Both the position numbers and the translations under genes were made by a program. Below the pieces are notes generated by a model, which saw only the letters and a list, made by a program, of their open reading frames with translations, did not search any database and was not told where the DNA came from. DNA of 55,859 nucleotides from DASXMT01 sp036521415 (GTDB taxonomy: Bacteria > Actinomycetota > Acidimicrobiia > Acidimicrobiales > RAAP-2). The stretch is from NCBI GenBank assembly GCA_036521415.1, contig DATDHU010000037.1, positions 1-55,859 on the forward strand, given 5' to 3'. This document shows positions 46,068 through 53,697 of this stretch, piece after piece. Within the stretch, counting starts at the first letter, position 1. The number at the start of each line of letters is the position of its first letter.

Positions 46068-47405
46068 CTAAGCGGTGGCGGGTATCCACGAGCCGTGGAA
46101 CCCGAAGGGGACCCTGGCCGGCAGATGCACGATGGCCACGGGAGGCCCACCGAAAGAGGTGGCATCCAAGATGACGAGATCGCTGGCGTCTCGTGTGGCG
46201 TCGTAAACCACGCTCAAGACCCAGCCCTCTCCCTCGTCGTGCCCGTCGGCCGCCCGCACGAAGACTGGCTCGCCGGCTTGTCGGTGCTCCCCGGGATCGA
46301 ATCGCTCCGACTCGTCCCGAGCCAGGTCGTACTTGATTAGCCCGGCGGGCATGTCTGAACCGGTCAACTGCAGGCAGTACCCGAACCGGTGGGGCCGGCC
46401 GGCCACTGCCTCGTCGATCCTCGGAAACTCGATGGGGACGTCGTCGAGCATGGTTTCGGCGATGCGGCGAGTGGACGGGTCGACGGTCCAGCGTGCGAGC
46501 ACGGGTTGGCTCGTGGCGATGGACTCACCGGGCAGCGTGTCGAAGGCGGAGTCGTAGCGCACCACGTCCATGACCACCGACCCGCCGACGTCGAAGGCAT
46601 TCAGGACGTGGAAGACGTAGCAGGGATCCGTGCCGATCCACTGGATGTCCGACCCTCGTCCGTCACGGGTCAGGAGCCCGACCCTGGCCCCGGCTTCGGG
46701 CATCCACCGGAAGGGCAGGCTTTGGCCGGCGACAGCCAGGTCGAGGTCGAACACCACTGGGAGGTCGAGAAAGACCATGCGGGTGGCGGTGACACCGAAA
46801 TCGTGCATCATCACCGCCCGGGGGACGTCGATCTCCTCCGTTCGCACCAGGACGCCCCCCGGGTCGACGACGTGAGAGCGCAGGAACGGTGGACCGAAGA
46901 CGTCGTAGCCGAAGAAGATCAGCTCGCCGGTTACGGGATCGACCTTCGGGTGGGCGGTCATCGGAGACGCCAATGACCCATCGAAGTCGTGGATCCGTGC
47001 CCGTTCGAGATCGGGCGACAGGGCGTGGGGGAATCCTGACTCGACGAGGGCCAGGGTCCGGCCGGCGTGGCGGATCACGTGGGTGTTGGCCGGGCCGTCG
47101 ATGGGCTCGCTCGGCCCTTTCGGGGGTGTGGTGTTGCACTCGGCCGCCAGCTTCCGGGTCCGGACCCACCGGTTGCGGTACGACACGGCCCTGCCGCCCT
47201 CGAGCCCGATGGCATGGATCATCCCGTCGCCGCTGAACCAGTGGTACTCGCTCTGATCGGTGGGTACCACGGCCGGGTTGGGCCCGTTGCGGAGCAATTG
47301 CCCCTCGAGATCGGGCGGCACCACGCCTTCGATGTCGAGGTCGTGCTCCTCGGTCCGCTCGGCGGTCACGGGAGCAAAATTGCCGCTCAGATAGGGATTG
47401 TCCAT
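46068..47405 (-). CDS. Carotenoid oxygenase (RPE65/CCD/lignostilbene dioxygenase family)
   Basis: This 445-residue non-heme iron enzyme cleaves carbon-carbon double bonds of carotenoids or stilbenes. It begins NPYLSGNFAPV and LEGQLLRNGPNPA. The four iron histidines are in MTAHPKVDP (about 151), VMMHDFGVT (about 200), YVFHVLNAF (about 265) and GFHGSWIP (about 437). HWFSGDGMIHAI and GPANTHVI are further family blocks. The longer upstream frame to 49169 is antisense to tyrS and rejected. The substrate is unknown; no carotenoid synthesis genes are nearby. It diverges from tyrS. Confidence 0.93.
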   Translation of the reverse strand: MDNPYLSGNFAPVTAERTEEHDLDIEGVVPPDLEGQLLRNGPNPAVVPTDQSEYHWFSGDGMIHAIGLEGGRAVSYRNRWVRTRKLAAECNTTPPKGPSEPIDGPANTHVIRHAGRTLALVESGFPHALSPDLERARIHDFDGSLASPMTAHPKVDPVTGELIFFGYDVFGPPFLRSHVVDPGGVLVRTEEIDVPRAVMMHDFGVTATRMVFLDLPVVFDLDLAVAGQSLPFRWMPEAGARVGLLTRDGRGSDIQWIGTDPCYVFHVLNAFDVGGSVVMDVVRYDSAFDTLPGESIATSQPVLARWTVDPSTRRIAETMLDDVPIEFPRIDEAVAGRPHRFGYCLQLTGSDMPAGLIKYDLARDESERFDPGEHRQAGEPVFVRAADGHDEGEGWVLSVVYDATRDASDLVILDATSFGGPPVAIVHLPARVPFGFHGSWIPATA

Positions 47406-47552
47406 GCCGCAGCTCGTTCCTGGTCTCGTCGCAGCGCAGATCGCCGGCGACATCCAACGATCGTACCGGGGCCCTTCGGGGGGGGACTTCTGGAGTCGTC
47501 GGCCGTACCGGGATCGTCCTCGGTGCCGTACCCGGCGTGGCAGGCTGAGGCG

Positions 47553-48839
47553 ATGGCCCGACTCGCTGAGGACCTCCGCTTCAGGGGTCTCGTCCATCAG
47601 ATGACCGATCCCGGACTCGAAGGCCGGCTCGACACCGAGCACATCACCGCCTATTCCGGCTTCGACCCCACGGCCGACAGCCTCCACGTCGGTCATCTGT
47701 TGCAGATCTGCACACTGCGCCGCCTGCAACTGGCCGGCCATCACCCCATCGCCTTGGCCGGTGGCGGGACGGGGTTCATCGGCGATCCGGGAGGCAAGTC
47801 GACCGAACGGGCTCTGCTCACCCCAGAGGAGCTTGCTCACAACATCCAAGGGATCCGGTCCCAGCTCGAGGGCTTCCTCGACTTCGGCACCGATGCCGGT
47901 GCTGCGCGGGCCACGCTGGCGGACAACAGCGAGTGGCTGGCTGGCATGGGCCTGTTCGAGTTTCTGCGCGATGTGGGCAAGCACTTCACGGTCAACCAGA
48001 TGGTGGCCAAGGAGTCGGTCAAGGCCCGGCTCGAACGGGAAGGGCAGGGCATCTCGTTCACCGAGTTCAGCTACATGTTGCTCCAGGCCTACGACTTCCT
48101 CCGGTTGTTCGACGACCACGGCTGTCGTCTCCAGTTGGGCGGCAGCGATCAGTGGGGGAACATCACCATGGGAATCGACCTGGTGCGTAAGGTACGGCAG
48201 GCCGAGGTGTGGGGCTTCACCTCCCCGCTCGTCCTGAAGGCGGACGGGACCAAGTTCGGCAAGTCGGAGACCGGGACGGTCTGGCTCGACCCGGCTCGCA
48301 CCAGCCCGTATCGGCTGTACCAATTCTTCGTCCGATGCGAGGACACGGTGGTCGGGTCCTACCTCCGCTACTTCACATTCTTGGACCAGGAGCAACTGAC
48401 CGCCCTTGATGCCATGACGGCCGAGAAACCCGAGCGTCGTGAGGCGCAACGGGTTCTGGCCAGGGAAGTCTGCTCGCTGGTCCACGGGCACGCCGAGATG
48501 GAGCGGGCCGAACGGGCCGCCGGCGCCCTCTTCAGTGAGGCCATCGTCGAGCTGGACGAGCCCACGCTGCTCGACGTGTTCGCCGAGGCACCCTCCACCT
48601 CCCTCGATCGCGCCAGGCTCGAGGGCGACGGCCTGTCCCTGGTCAACCTGCTGGTCGAGACGGGCATGGTGCCATCCAAGGCCCGGGCCCGGACGACCGT
48701 GGAACAAGGCGGGGCCTACGTGAACAATCGCCGTGAGAACCAGATAGAACGCAGCCTCGGGGGCGCCGACCTGCTGGCCGGCGGATATGTGATCCTGCGC
48801 CGGGGCCGGAAGGATTACCACCTGCTCCGCTTCACCTGA
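47553..48839 (+). CDS. tyrS: Tyrosyl-tRNA synthetase
   Basis: The 428-residue class I enzyme charges tRNA-Tyr. It has YSGFDPTADSLHVGHLLQI with the HVGH (HIGH) site near residue 46, GGGTGFIGDPGGKSTER, LLQAYDFLRL, GGSDQWGNITMGIDL and the KFGKS (KMSKS) loop near residue 234. A C-terminal S4 RNA-binding domain (LVNLLVETGMVPSKARARTTVEQGGAYVNN) completes it. ATG 47553 has GAGG four to five bases upstream. I looked for a T-box leader and found none. The gene is followed by three hairpin-forming repeats. Confidence 0.96.
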   Translation: MARLAEDLRFRGLVHQMTDPGLEGRLDTEHITAYSGFDPTADSLHVGHLLQICTLRRLQLAGHHPIALAGGGTGFIGDPGGKSTERALLTPEELAHNIQGIRSQLEGFLDFGTDAGAARATLADNSEWLAGMGLFEFLRDVGKHFTVNQMVAKESVKARLEREGQGISFTEFSYMLLQAYDFLRLFDDHGCRLQLGGSDQWGNITMGIDLVRKVRQAEVWGFTSPLVLKADGTKFGKSETGTVWLDPARTSPYRLYQFFVRCEDTVVGSYLRYFTFLDQEQLTALDAMTAEKPERREAQRVLAREVCSLVHGHAEMERAERAAGALFSEAIVELDEPTLLDVFAEAPSTSLDRARLEGDGLSLVNLLVETGMVPSKARARTTVEQGGAYVNNRRENQIERSLGGADLLAGGYVILRRGRKDYHLLRFT

Positions 48840-48927
48840 GGCCGACGAACGGCCGGCCTCGGGCAGGTCGGCCGACGAACGGCCGGCCTCGGGCAGGTCG
48901 GCCGACAGACGGCTGGCATCGGGCACC
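48840..48927 (+). repeat. 30-bp tandem repeat with hairpins after tyrS
   Basis: Two identical 30-base units (48841-48870 and 48871-48900) and a diverged third (to 48927) each contain GGCCG ACGAA CGGCC, a perfect five-base-pair hairpin in the first two. There is no T-run. The array fills nearly the whole gap between the tyrS stop and the DUF3151 gene. Confidence 0.9.
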
Positions 48928-48942
48928 ACGTACACTGGAGGT

Positions 48943-49416
48943 GTGCCTGCGACATCCGATCCGTCGTCGAACGCGTCGCCGGTCAGCGTCACGCCCGGCC
49001 TCCCCGACACCGTGCTTCCCCCCGAGCCCGACGAGGCCACCCAGCGCCTGGAACGGGCCGTCAACGAGCCACCCGAACGGCGGCGGGACGCGGTGGCTGA
49101 CGTCGTGCGCTCGTTCCCCCGATCGCTCGCTGGATGGTCGGTGCTCGGGTCGCTGGCCGGCGACGACATCGAGGCCTACGCCTATTACCGGGTCGGGTAC
49201 CACCGCGGACTCGATGCACTGCGGGCCGCTGGATGGCGCGGATCGGGAACGGTCAGGTGGGCGGAACCCTCCAACCAGGGATTCCTCCGGTGCGTCGACG
49301 GGCTCCGGGCCACGGCCGGTGCCATCGGGGAACAAGAGGAAGAGGAGCGGTGCGACATCTTTCTGCGCCAGCTCGATCCGTCCTGGCGACCCGGGCGGAC
49401 CGGGATTCACGGTTGA
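48943..49416 (+). CDS. DUF3151 family protein
   Basis: The 157-residue protein contains the conserved DUF3151 core, with AWSVLG-like GWSVLGSLAGDDIEAYAYYRVGYHRGLDALRAAGW, the NQGFLRCVDGLRATAGAIGEQEEEERCDIFLRQLDP block and a short tail. The family is actinobacterial and its function unknown. It appears soluble. The start GTG 48943 is 103 bases after tyrS. The stop overlaps the TTG of the next gene. Confidence 0.88.
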   Translation: MPATSDPSSNASPVSVTPGLPDTVLPPEPDEATQRLERAVNEPPERRRDAVADVVRSFPRSLAGWSVLGSLAGDDIEAYAYYRVGYHRGLDALRAAGWRGSGTVRWAEPSNQGFLRCVDGLRATAGAIGEQEEEERCDIFLRQLDPSWRPGRTGIHG

Positions 49417-49961
49417 GCAGGAGACCAGGGCCACCGGGACGAGCGGGAAAGGCGATCGTGTTGTGTGCCGCGGCTGTCGCCCTGCCGGTACTGCTCACCG
49501 CATGTGCGGGAGCCGAACAGAGCGGAACCCCGGCGCACCGCGTGTCGACGTGGGTCTCGGGGGCGGGGGCGGGGCCGGCAATCGGCGCGATCCAGGCCGA
49601 CAACGCTTCTGTTGACAAGGCACTGGCCACCCACAGCCCGTCCGGAGTCGTCCGCACGGTGTGCGCCCTGTTGTCCAATGACGCCACTGCCGGCAACAGC
49701 AACCTGCCCACTCCCGACACGCAACTCACGACGGCTCTGGAGAACGCCTATCAGGTGGAGTACGCGGCTGGCAACGACTGCTACAACGGTGCTTCGGGCA
49801 ACGCCTCTCTGTTACGCCGCTCGGCTAAGGAGCGTCAACAAGGTGCGGCCGACCTGGTCAAAGCGGTCGAGCGCATTGCCGCGGTCACCGGGCACGTCCC
49901 GTCGACCACGACCACGACGGTGCCGGGCGGCAACAGCGGCGACCCGTTCGCTCCGAGCTGA
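49413..49961 (+). CDS. Putative lipoprotein of unknown function
   Basis: Starting at TTG 49413 (overlapping the DUF3151 stop) the 182-residue protein has a classical lipoprotein signal: a basic n-region (SRRPGPPGRAGK), a hydrophobic core (IVLCAAAVALPVLL) and the lipobox LTAC with the cysteine near residue 29. The mature part is helical and has a conserved-looking two-cysteine pair (VVRTVCALLSND, GNDCYNGASG). It ends in a Thr/Pro/Gly tail. It would be processed by LspA and anchored outside the membrane. An internal GTG at 49458 would lose the basic n-region. Confidence 0.7.
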   Translation: MSRRPGPPGRAGKAIVLCAAAVALPVLLTACAGAEQSGTPAHRVSTWVSGAGAGPAIGAIQADNASVDKALATHSPSGVVRTVCALLSNDATAGNSNLPTPDTQLTTALENAYQVEYAAGNDCYNGASGNASLLRRSAKERQQGAADLVKAVERIAAVTGHVPSTTTTTVPGGNSGDPFAPS

Positions 49962-50027
49962 TGGGCACGAGCCGGAGGGTTGACGGGCCGCCGTCGGGCG
50001 CCGAGGCGACCACTAGGGTCGCGGTTC

Positions 50028-50594
50028 ATGCCCGTCCAAGACGGAATCGTGGGCCCGGTGCCCCCCGGTCGTCAACCCGACGACTACGACCGACAGCGAC
50101 GCAGGGTGCTCTGGTCGATGCCGGCCGGGCTTTATGTCCTGGGCAGCCGCCGGGGTGACCGCCGGAACCTGATGACCTGCAACTGGGTGTCCCAGGTGGC
50201 GACCAGCCCGAAATTGGTGGCCACCGCCGTGGAACGCGAGGCCGTGACCGCCGGGCTGATCGTCGAGGGGGGCTCGTTCTCGGTCGGCCTTCTGGCCCGG
50301 GAGGACAGGGCGGTGGCGCGCAAGTTCGTCAAACCGGTCGAGGAGGTCGCGGTGGGGGACGACGGTGTCGTCACGGCCATGCAGGGGATCGAGGTGTTCG
50401 AGCTGGCCGACGGAGTGCCCGTCGTGGCGTCGAGCGTCGGATGGCTCGCCTGTGCGCTCCGGCACACGCTCGAGCTGGGCAGCCATACCCTGTTCGTGGG
50501 CGAGGTGACGGACGTGGGGGGACGGGCGACCGGCCCCGATGACGATCCTCAGGTCCTCAGGATGGAGGACACCAGGATGAATTACGGGGGTTGA
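50028..50594 (+). CDS. Flavin reductase domain / FMN-binding split-barrel protein
   Basis: The 188-residue protein has the flavin-reductase-like split-barrel layout: WSMPAGLYVLGSRRGDRRNLMTCNWVSQVATSPKLVATAVE at the FMN region, then GGSFSVGLLAREDRAVARKFVKP and a C-terminal HTLFVGEVTDV. Family members reduce flavin with NAD(P)H for monooxygenases, or bind FMN for other redox uses. ATG 50028 is chosen over GTG 49980 because the first 16 residues of the longer form are an Arg/Pro-rich leader. A partner oxygenase is not evident. Confidence 0.82.
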   Translation: MPVQDGIVGPVPPGRQPDDYDRQRRRVLWSMPAGLYVLGSRRGDRRNLMTCNWVSQVATSPKLVATAVEREAVTAGLIVEGGSFSVGLLAREDRAVARKFVKPVEEVAVGDDGVVTAMQGIEVFELADGVPVVASSVGWLACALRHTLELGSHTLFVGEVTDVGGRATGPDDDPQVLRMEDTRMNYGG

Positions 50595-50698
50595 CCGAGC
50601 CCGCCCGGGCGGCCGTCGAGCGGCCCCGGACGAGCAGATGTCCCGTTTGCCCAGGCGGCCTGGGAGTGCTCAGCCCGGGCGGATCTTGGAAGCTCGGC

Positions 50699-50923
50699 TC
50701 AGGCCGGTTTCGGGCGGAGGTCGATGCGGAGCACGAGCACCCCGTCGTCGAGCGTGGCCTCGGCGTCGCCCAGCATGGCGAAGTCCATGAAGTCGGCCTG
50801 GGCCTGCTCCTTGAATCGCTGGCGATCGGCCCCTTCGATCGGGGGCAGGCCACGATTCCGCACGGCCTCGGCACGAGATCGGAACCGCGCCAGCATGTCC
50901 TGGGGGTCGAATTGCTCGGGCAC
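50699..50923 (-). CDS. Small conserved actinobacterial protein, 74 residues
   Basis: The protein begins PEQFDPQDMLARFRSRAEAVRNRGLPPIEG and ends DFMDFAMLGDAEATLDDGVLVLRIDLRPKPA. The pattern is a helix pair followed by a beta-hairpin, and looks well conserved among actinobacteria. I do not know its role. GTG 50923 is chosen because the longer minus frame upstream lies over the plus-strand zinc-ribbon gene and has no coding character. It converges with the flavin reductase gene. Confidence 0.7.
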   Translation of the reverse strand: MPEQFDPQDMLARFRSRAEAVRNRGLPPIEGADRQRFKEQAQADFMDFAMLGDAEATLDDGVLVLRIDLRPKPA

Positions 50924-51065
50924 GGGTCGATCGTAGCGGGGCCCCAGCGCGCACCGTAGCCGCATCCTGCGCACTACACTTATGACCGAACGGTGAACGA
51001 CGGGATACCCGGCTGGCCTGGGCTCAGGCCTGATGTCGCCTCTGGCGGGGGCAAGGAGTTTTTCG

Positions 51066-51275
51066 GTGAAGAAGGGACGCCATCGCCGCTTCGAGGAAGC
51101 ACGTAGCTTGAAACGGTCCGTCGCGACCGCAAACAGGCGGTGCCCCGAATGTGGCGCTGAACCAGAAGACGAGCACGCTTCGTGGTGCCTGGCCGCTGAG
51201 GACGAATTCGACGAGATCCTCGGCACGGTCCAACGAGGGCCCACGCACACGGAGGACGACCCGCTGGCCGAGTAG
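51066..51275 (+). CDS. Small zinc-ribbon-like protein, 69 residues
   Basis: GTG 51066 follows AAGGAG by seven bases, a strong ribosome-binding site that fixes the start. The product begins KKGRHRRFEEARSLKRS, a basic helix, followed by RRCPECGAEPEDEHASWCLAAEDEF, a three-cysteine zinc-ribbon-like segment with a nearby histidine. The end is acidic. A nucleic-acid-binding or ribosome-associated role is plausible but unproven. Confidence 0.7.
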   Translation: MKKGRHRRFEEARSLKRSVATANRRCPECGAEPEDEHASWCLAAEDEFDEILGTVQRGPTHTEDDPLAE

Positions 51276-51359
51276 GCCCGGCCCACCGGGGCGCCGGCCC
51301 CTGCTCGATCCAACGGTGCTGGCCGCTCCTCGGCTTCGATCGAAACGCCCCGAGCCGCG

Positions 51360-52121
51360 TCAGCGGGCGGCAGTCCGCCTCACCGTGGGGTGGGGCAATG
51401 GCACCGCCGTCGAGGCCGGTGACAGCCGGGCATCCAGGTAGGCGGCCACCATCTTGTAGACCTTCGTCCCGGCCATGGCCTCTAGTTCGGTCCGCATGCT
51501 GACGTACACGGGCTCATGGCCCACGAAGGCTTCGGGCGCCTCGGTACACCACCAGTGGAACTCCTCGCCCCCGCCGCCCCAGTGCCGGCGGTCCCATTGC
51601 CGGATGACCGACGTGACATGGCCGTCTGGTGAGGTCTCGTCCTCTCGCCGCAGCGGGAGTTGCCAGCAGACTTCGGGCTTCAGCTCCACGTGGCTCCGAC
51701 CCTGGGCCAACGCCGCGAGGTGCAACGCGCATCCCGCCCCCGCCGGGAATCCCGGCCGATTGAGGAAGATGCAGGCGTCCTTCACCAGTCTCGTACCCAG
51801 GTCGCCGTCGGGGAGCCTCTTGACCACACCCTTTTGTCCCTGCTTGTAGAACTGCCAGAGTTCCGGCGTGAGCTCGGCCGCGGCCCGCTCGACGGTCCGG
51901 GCGTCCTTCTTCCCCGTGAAGTGAGCCCCGTACGAGCAACACCCTTGCACCAGCTCCGGTGCCGGGCCGGTGAGCACACCCTGGCACCCGTGGCCGAAGA
52001 TGCACGTCCAGGCGCTACTCATGAACGTGACGTCGAACTGCCAGGTTCGCTCCTCGTCGGGATCGTCAAAGCTGACCCACTCGTGCGCGTCGGGCGGGAT
52101 CTTCGTGTTCAGGTTGGCCAC
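51360..52121 (-). CDS. Conserved cysteine-rich protein of unknown function
   Basis: This 253-residue protein is strongly conserved-looking, with an unusual density of Cys and Trp. Blocks include EWVSFDDPDEERTWQFDVTF, SSAWTCIFGHGCQGVL, LVQGCCSYGAHF, KDACIFLNRPGFPAGAGCALH, LKPEVCWQLPL and FHWWCTEAPEAF. Eight cysteines could bind a metal or Fe-S cluster. It resembles a conserved protein found across actinobacteria; function is unknown to me. GTG 52121 faces the ATG of the NfuA-like gene six to nine bases away, so the promoters overlap and co-regulation with Fe-S carrier synthesis is plausible. Confidence 0.8.
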   Translation of the reverse strand: MANLNTKIPPDAHEWVSFDDPDEERTWQFDVTFMSSAWTCIFGHGCQGVLTGPAPELVQGCCSYGAHFTGKKDARTVERAAAELTPELWQFYKQGQKGVVKRLPDGDLGTRLVKDACIFLNRPGFPAGAGCALHLAALAQGRSHVELKPEVCWQLPLRREDETSPDGHVTSVIRQWDRRHWGGGGEEFHWWCTEAPEAFVGHEPVYVSMRTELEAMAGTKVYKMVAAYLDARLSPASTAVPLPHPTVRRTAAR

Positions 52122-52130
52122 GCCTTTATG

Positions 52131-52793
52131 ATGGCAGGCGTGCCCGCCGACCGTGACGACCCGCGCCCGGTGCTGACGATCGAACGCGACGCCCGGGTCA
52201 CGGTCACCGAGGCGCTGGCCGACGAGACGGGTCATGGCCGATTGGCGCTGTGGCTGGAGGTCACCGGGGCCAACGACGGTGCCTATACCTACGACATGTA
52301 CTTCCGAGCCCTCCACGACGCCGTCCCAGGGGATGTCATCCAGCAGGACGACGACGTCCCGGTCGTCATCCCGCGGGAGAGCGTCGACCGATTGCAAGGG
52401 GCCAGGCTCGACGTCCTCAGTGCCGACGGCGACGTCGGGCTCGTCGTGGTGAATCCGAACCGACCGCCCACTCGGGCCGAGCAGGGCCTGGCGGAGGCCA
52501 TACCGGCTGATCTGACCAGCGCGCTGGCCCGCCGCGTGGCCTCGGTCCTGGAATCGGAGGTGAACCCGAGCATTGCCGAGCACGGCGGCCGAGCCGATCT
52601 GGTCACGGTGGAGGGCTCGGTCGTCCACCTCCGGTTGAGCGGCGGCTGTCAGGGTTGCGGCATGGCCCAGGCCACCCTGACCCAGGGCATCGAGGCCATT
52701 CTGCGAGAAGCCGTGCCGGAGATCGCCGACATCGTGGACGTGACGAACCACGCCGCTGGGTCCAATCCCTTCTACCAGTCCGCCCACGGCTGA
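52131..52793 (+). CDS. NfuA-like Fe-S carrier with A-type-like N-domain and NifU C-domain
   Basis: This 220-residue protein has an N-terminal half resembling a cysteine-free A-type (IscA/HesB) scaffold: LTIERDARVTVTEALADE, VTGANDGAYTYDMYF, PVVIPRESVDRLQGARLDVL and VVVNPNRP. Its C-terminal NifU domain carries the CXXC cluster site VHLRLSGGCQGCGMAQATLTQGIEAIL (C173 and C176). That is the NfuA plan; such proteins deliver [4Fe-4S] clusters to client enzymes. ATG 52128 and 52131 are tandem starts. It diverges from the cysteine-rich gene. Confidence 0.88.
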   Translation: MAGVPADRDDPRPVLTIERDARVTVTEALADETGHGRLALWLEVTGANDGAYTYDMYFRALHDAVPGDVIQQDDDVPVVIPRESVDRLQGARLDVLSADGDVGLVVVNPNRPPTRAEQGLAEAIPADLTSALARRVASVLESEVNPSIAEHGGRADLVTVEGSVVHLRLSGGCQGCGMAQATLTQGIEAILREAVPEIADIVDVTNHAAGSNPFYQSAHG

Positions 52794-52815
52794 CGCTTCG
52801 GTGCGCACCTGAGCA

Positions 52816-53580
52816 GTGACGGCACTGCTCGTCGCCGGAGCAGGGGTGACCGGCCTGGTCGTGGGCGGTCTGCTCGATCCGGTCGGGCAGCGCGAGGCCG
52901 AGCGGAGCGCCGAGGAGCAGGATGCACGGGGCGGGGACAGCGGCGGACAGCCCGTCATCGAGGATGCGGGGCGGAGACCGGGACGGCCGCCGCAGGTCCT
53001 CCCGGCTGGGCCCAGTACGGCGCGGATCCTCGGCGCCGCACTGGTCACCGGCGGTCTCTTCGCCGGTGCGGCCGACCGGTTTGGCGCCCATCTGGCCCTT
53101 GTGCCCTACTGTGCCTTCTTTGCCGTGTTGGTGCTGGTGTCCACGACCGACCTGTCACACGGCGTCATTCCTCGCCGCCTGGTCTATCCGGCTTTTGGGG
53201 CACTTGTGTGCCTCTTCGTCGCCGTAGCGACCGCCGACGCAGAGTGGCATCGGCTCGGGAGCGCTGCGGTCGGCGCCGCCGCCGCCTTTGCCGTGGTGTT
53301 CGTCATCTGGTGGTTGGCTCCTCGAGGGATGGGGTTCGGTGACGTGCGCCTGTCGGCCCTGATCGGCCTGGCCACCGGGCGGCTCGGCTTGATGGCCACC
53401 TACGTCGCCCTGACCTCCGCTTTTGTCGTCGGCCTGCTCTTCGGCATCGCCACCGCTGGACTGCCGCGCACCGGGCGCACGGTACGGATCCCGTTTGCCC
53501 CGGCGCTGGCCGCGGGGGCGATCGTCGCCGTGTTCTGGGGTGTACCGATCGTCCAGGCCGTGTTCCACCCCACCCTCTGA
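52816..53580 (+). CDS. Prepilin-type peptidase (A24 family)
   Basis: This 254-residue membrane protein has the two catalytic aspartates of type IV prepilin peptidases, in VLVSTTDLSHGVIPRRLVYP and GMGFGDVRLSALIGLATG, followed by RIPFAPALAAGAIVA. It lacks the N-terminal cysteine methylase domain of the larger enzymes. Two hydrophobic helices are separated by an Arg/Glu/Gly-rich insert (about residues 25-65). It would cut prepilin-like signal peptides at the membrane. A prepilin peptidase directly before aroC is an arrangement often seen in actinobacteria. Confidence 0.9.
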   Translation: MTALLVAGAGVTGLVVGGLLDPVGQREAERSAEEQDARGGDSGGQPVIEDAGRRPGRPPQVLPAGPSTARILGAALVTGGLFAGAADRFGAHLALVPYCAFFAVLVLVSTTDLSHGVIPRRLVYPAFGALVCLFVAVATADAEWHRLGSAAVGAAAAFAVVFVIWWLAPRGMGFGDVRLSALIGLATGRLGLMATYVALTSAFVVGLLFGIATAGLPRTGRTVRIPFAPALAAGAIVAVFWGVPIVQAVFHPTL

Positions 53581-53697
53581 GCGGGAAGGTCGTGCACCGG
53601 CGCCCGTCTGCACCGGCGTGCGTCCCGAACGCGAGCGCGAGGTGGTGGCCACGGGCAGCAGGCCGAGTCGGCGGCGGCCACGAGTAGATTTGCCTGG

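Noticed and set aside
47406..47552. T-box riboswitch before tyrS
   Set aside because: I looked for the conserved T-box sequence and a terminator/antiterminator pair and saw neither.
48841..48927. Possible CRISPR array with 30-bp repeats
   Set aside because: The repeats are directly adjacent with no spacers, and no cas gene is present.
47406..49169. Extension of the carotenoid oxygenase frame by 588 codons
   Set aside because: The extra part is antisense to tyrS and lacks coding character; the standard N-terminus begins at 47405.
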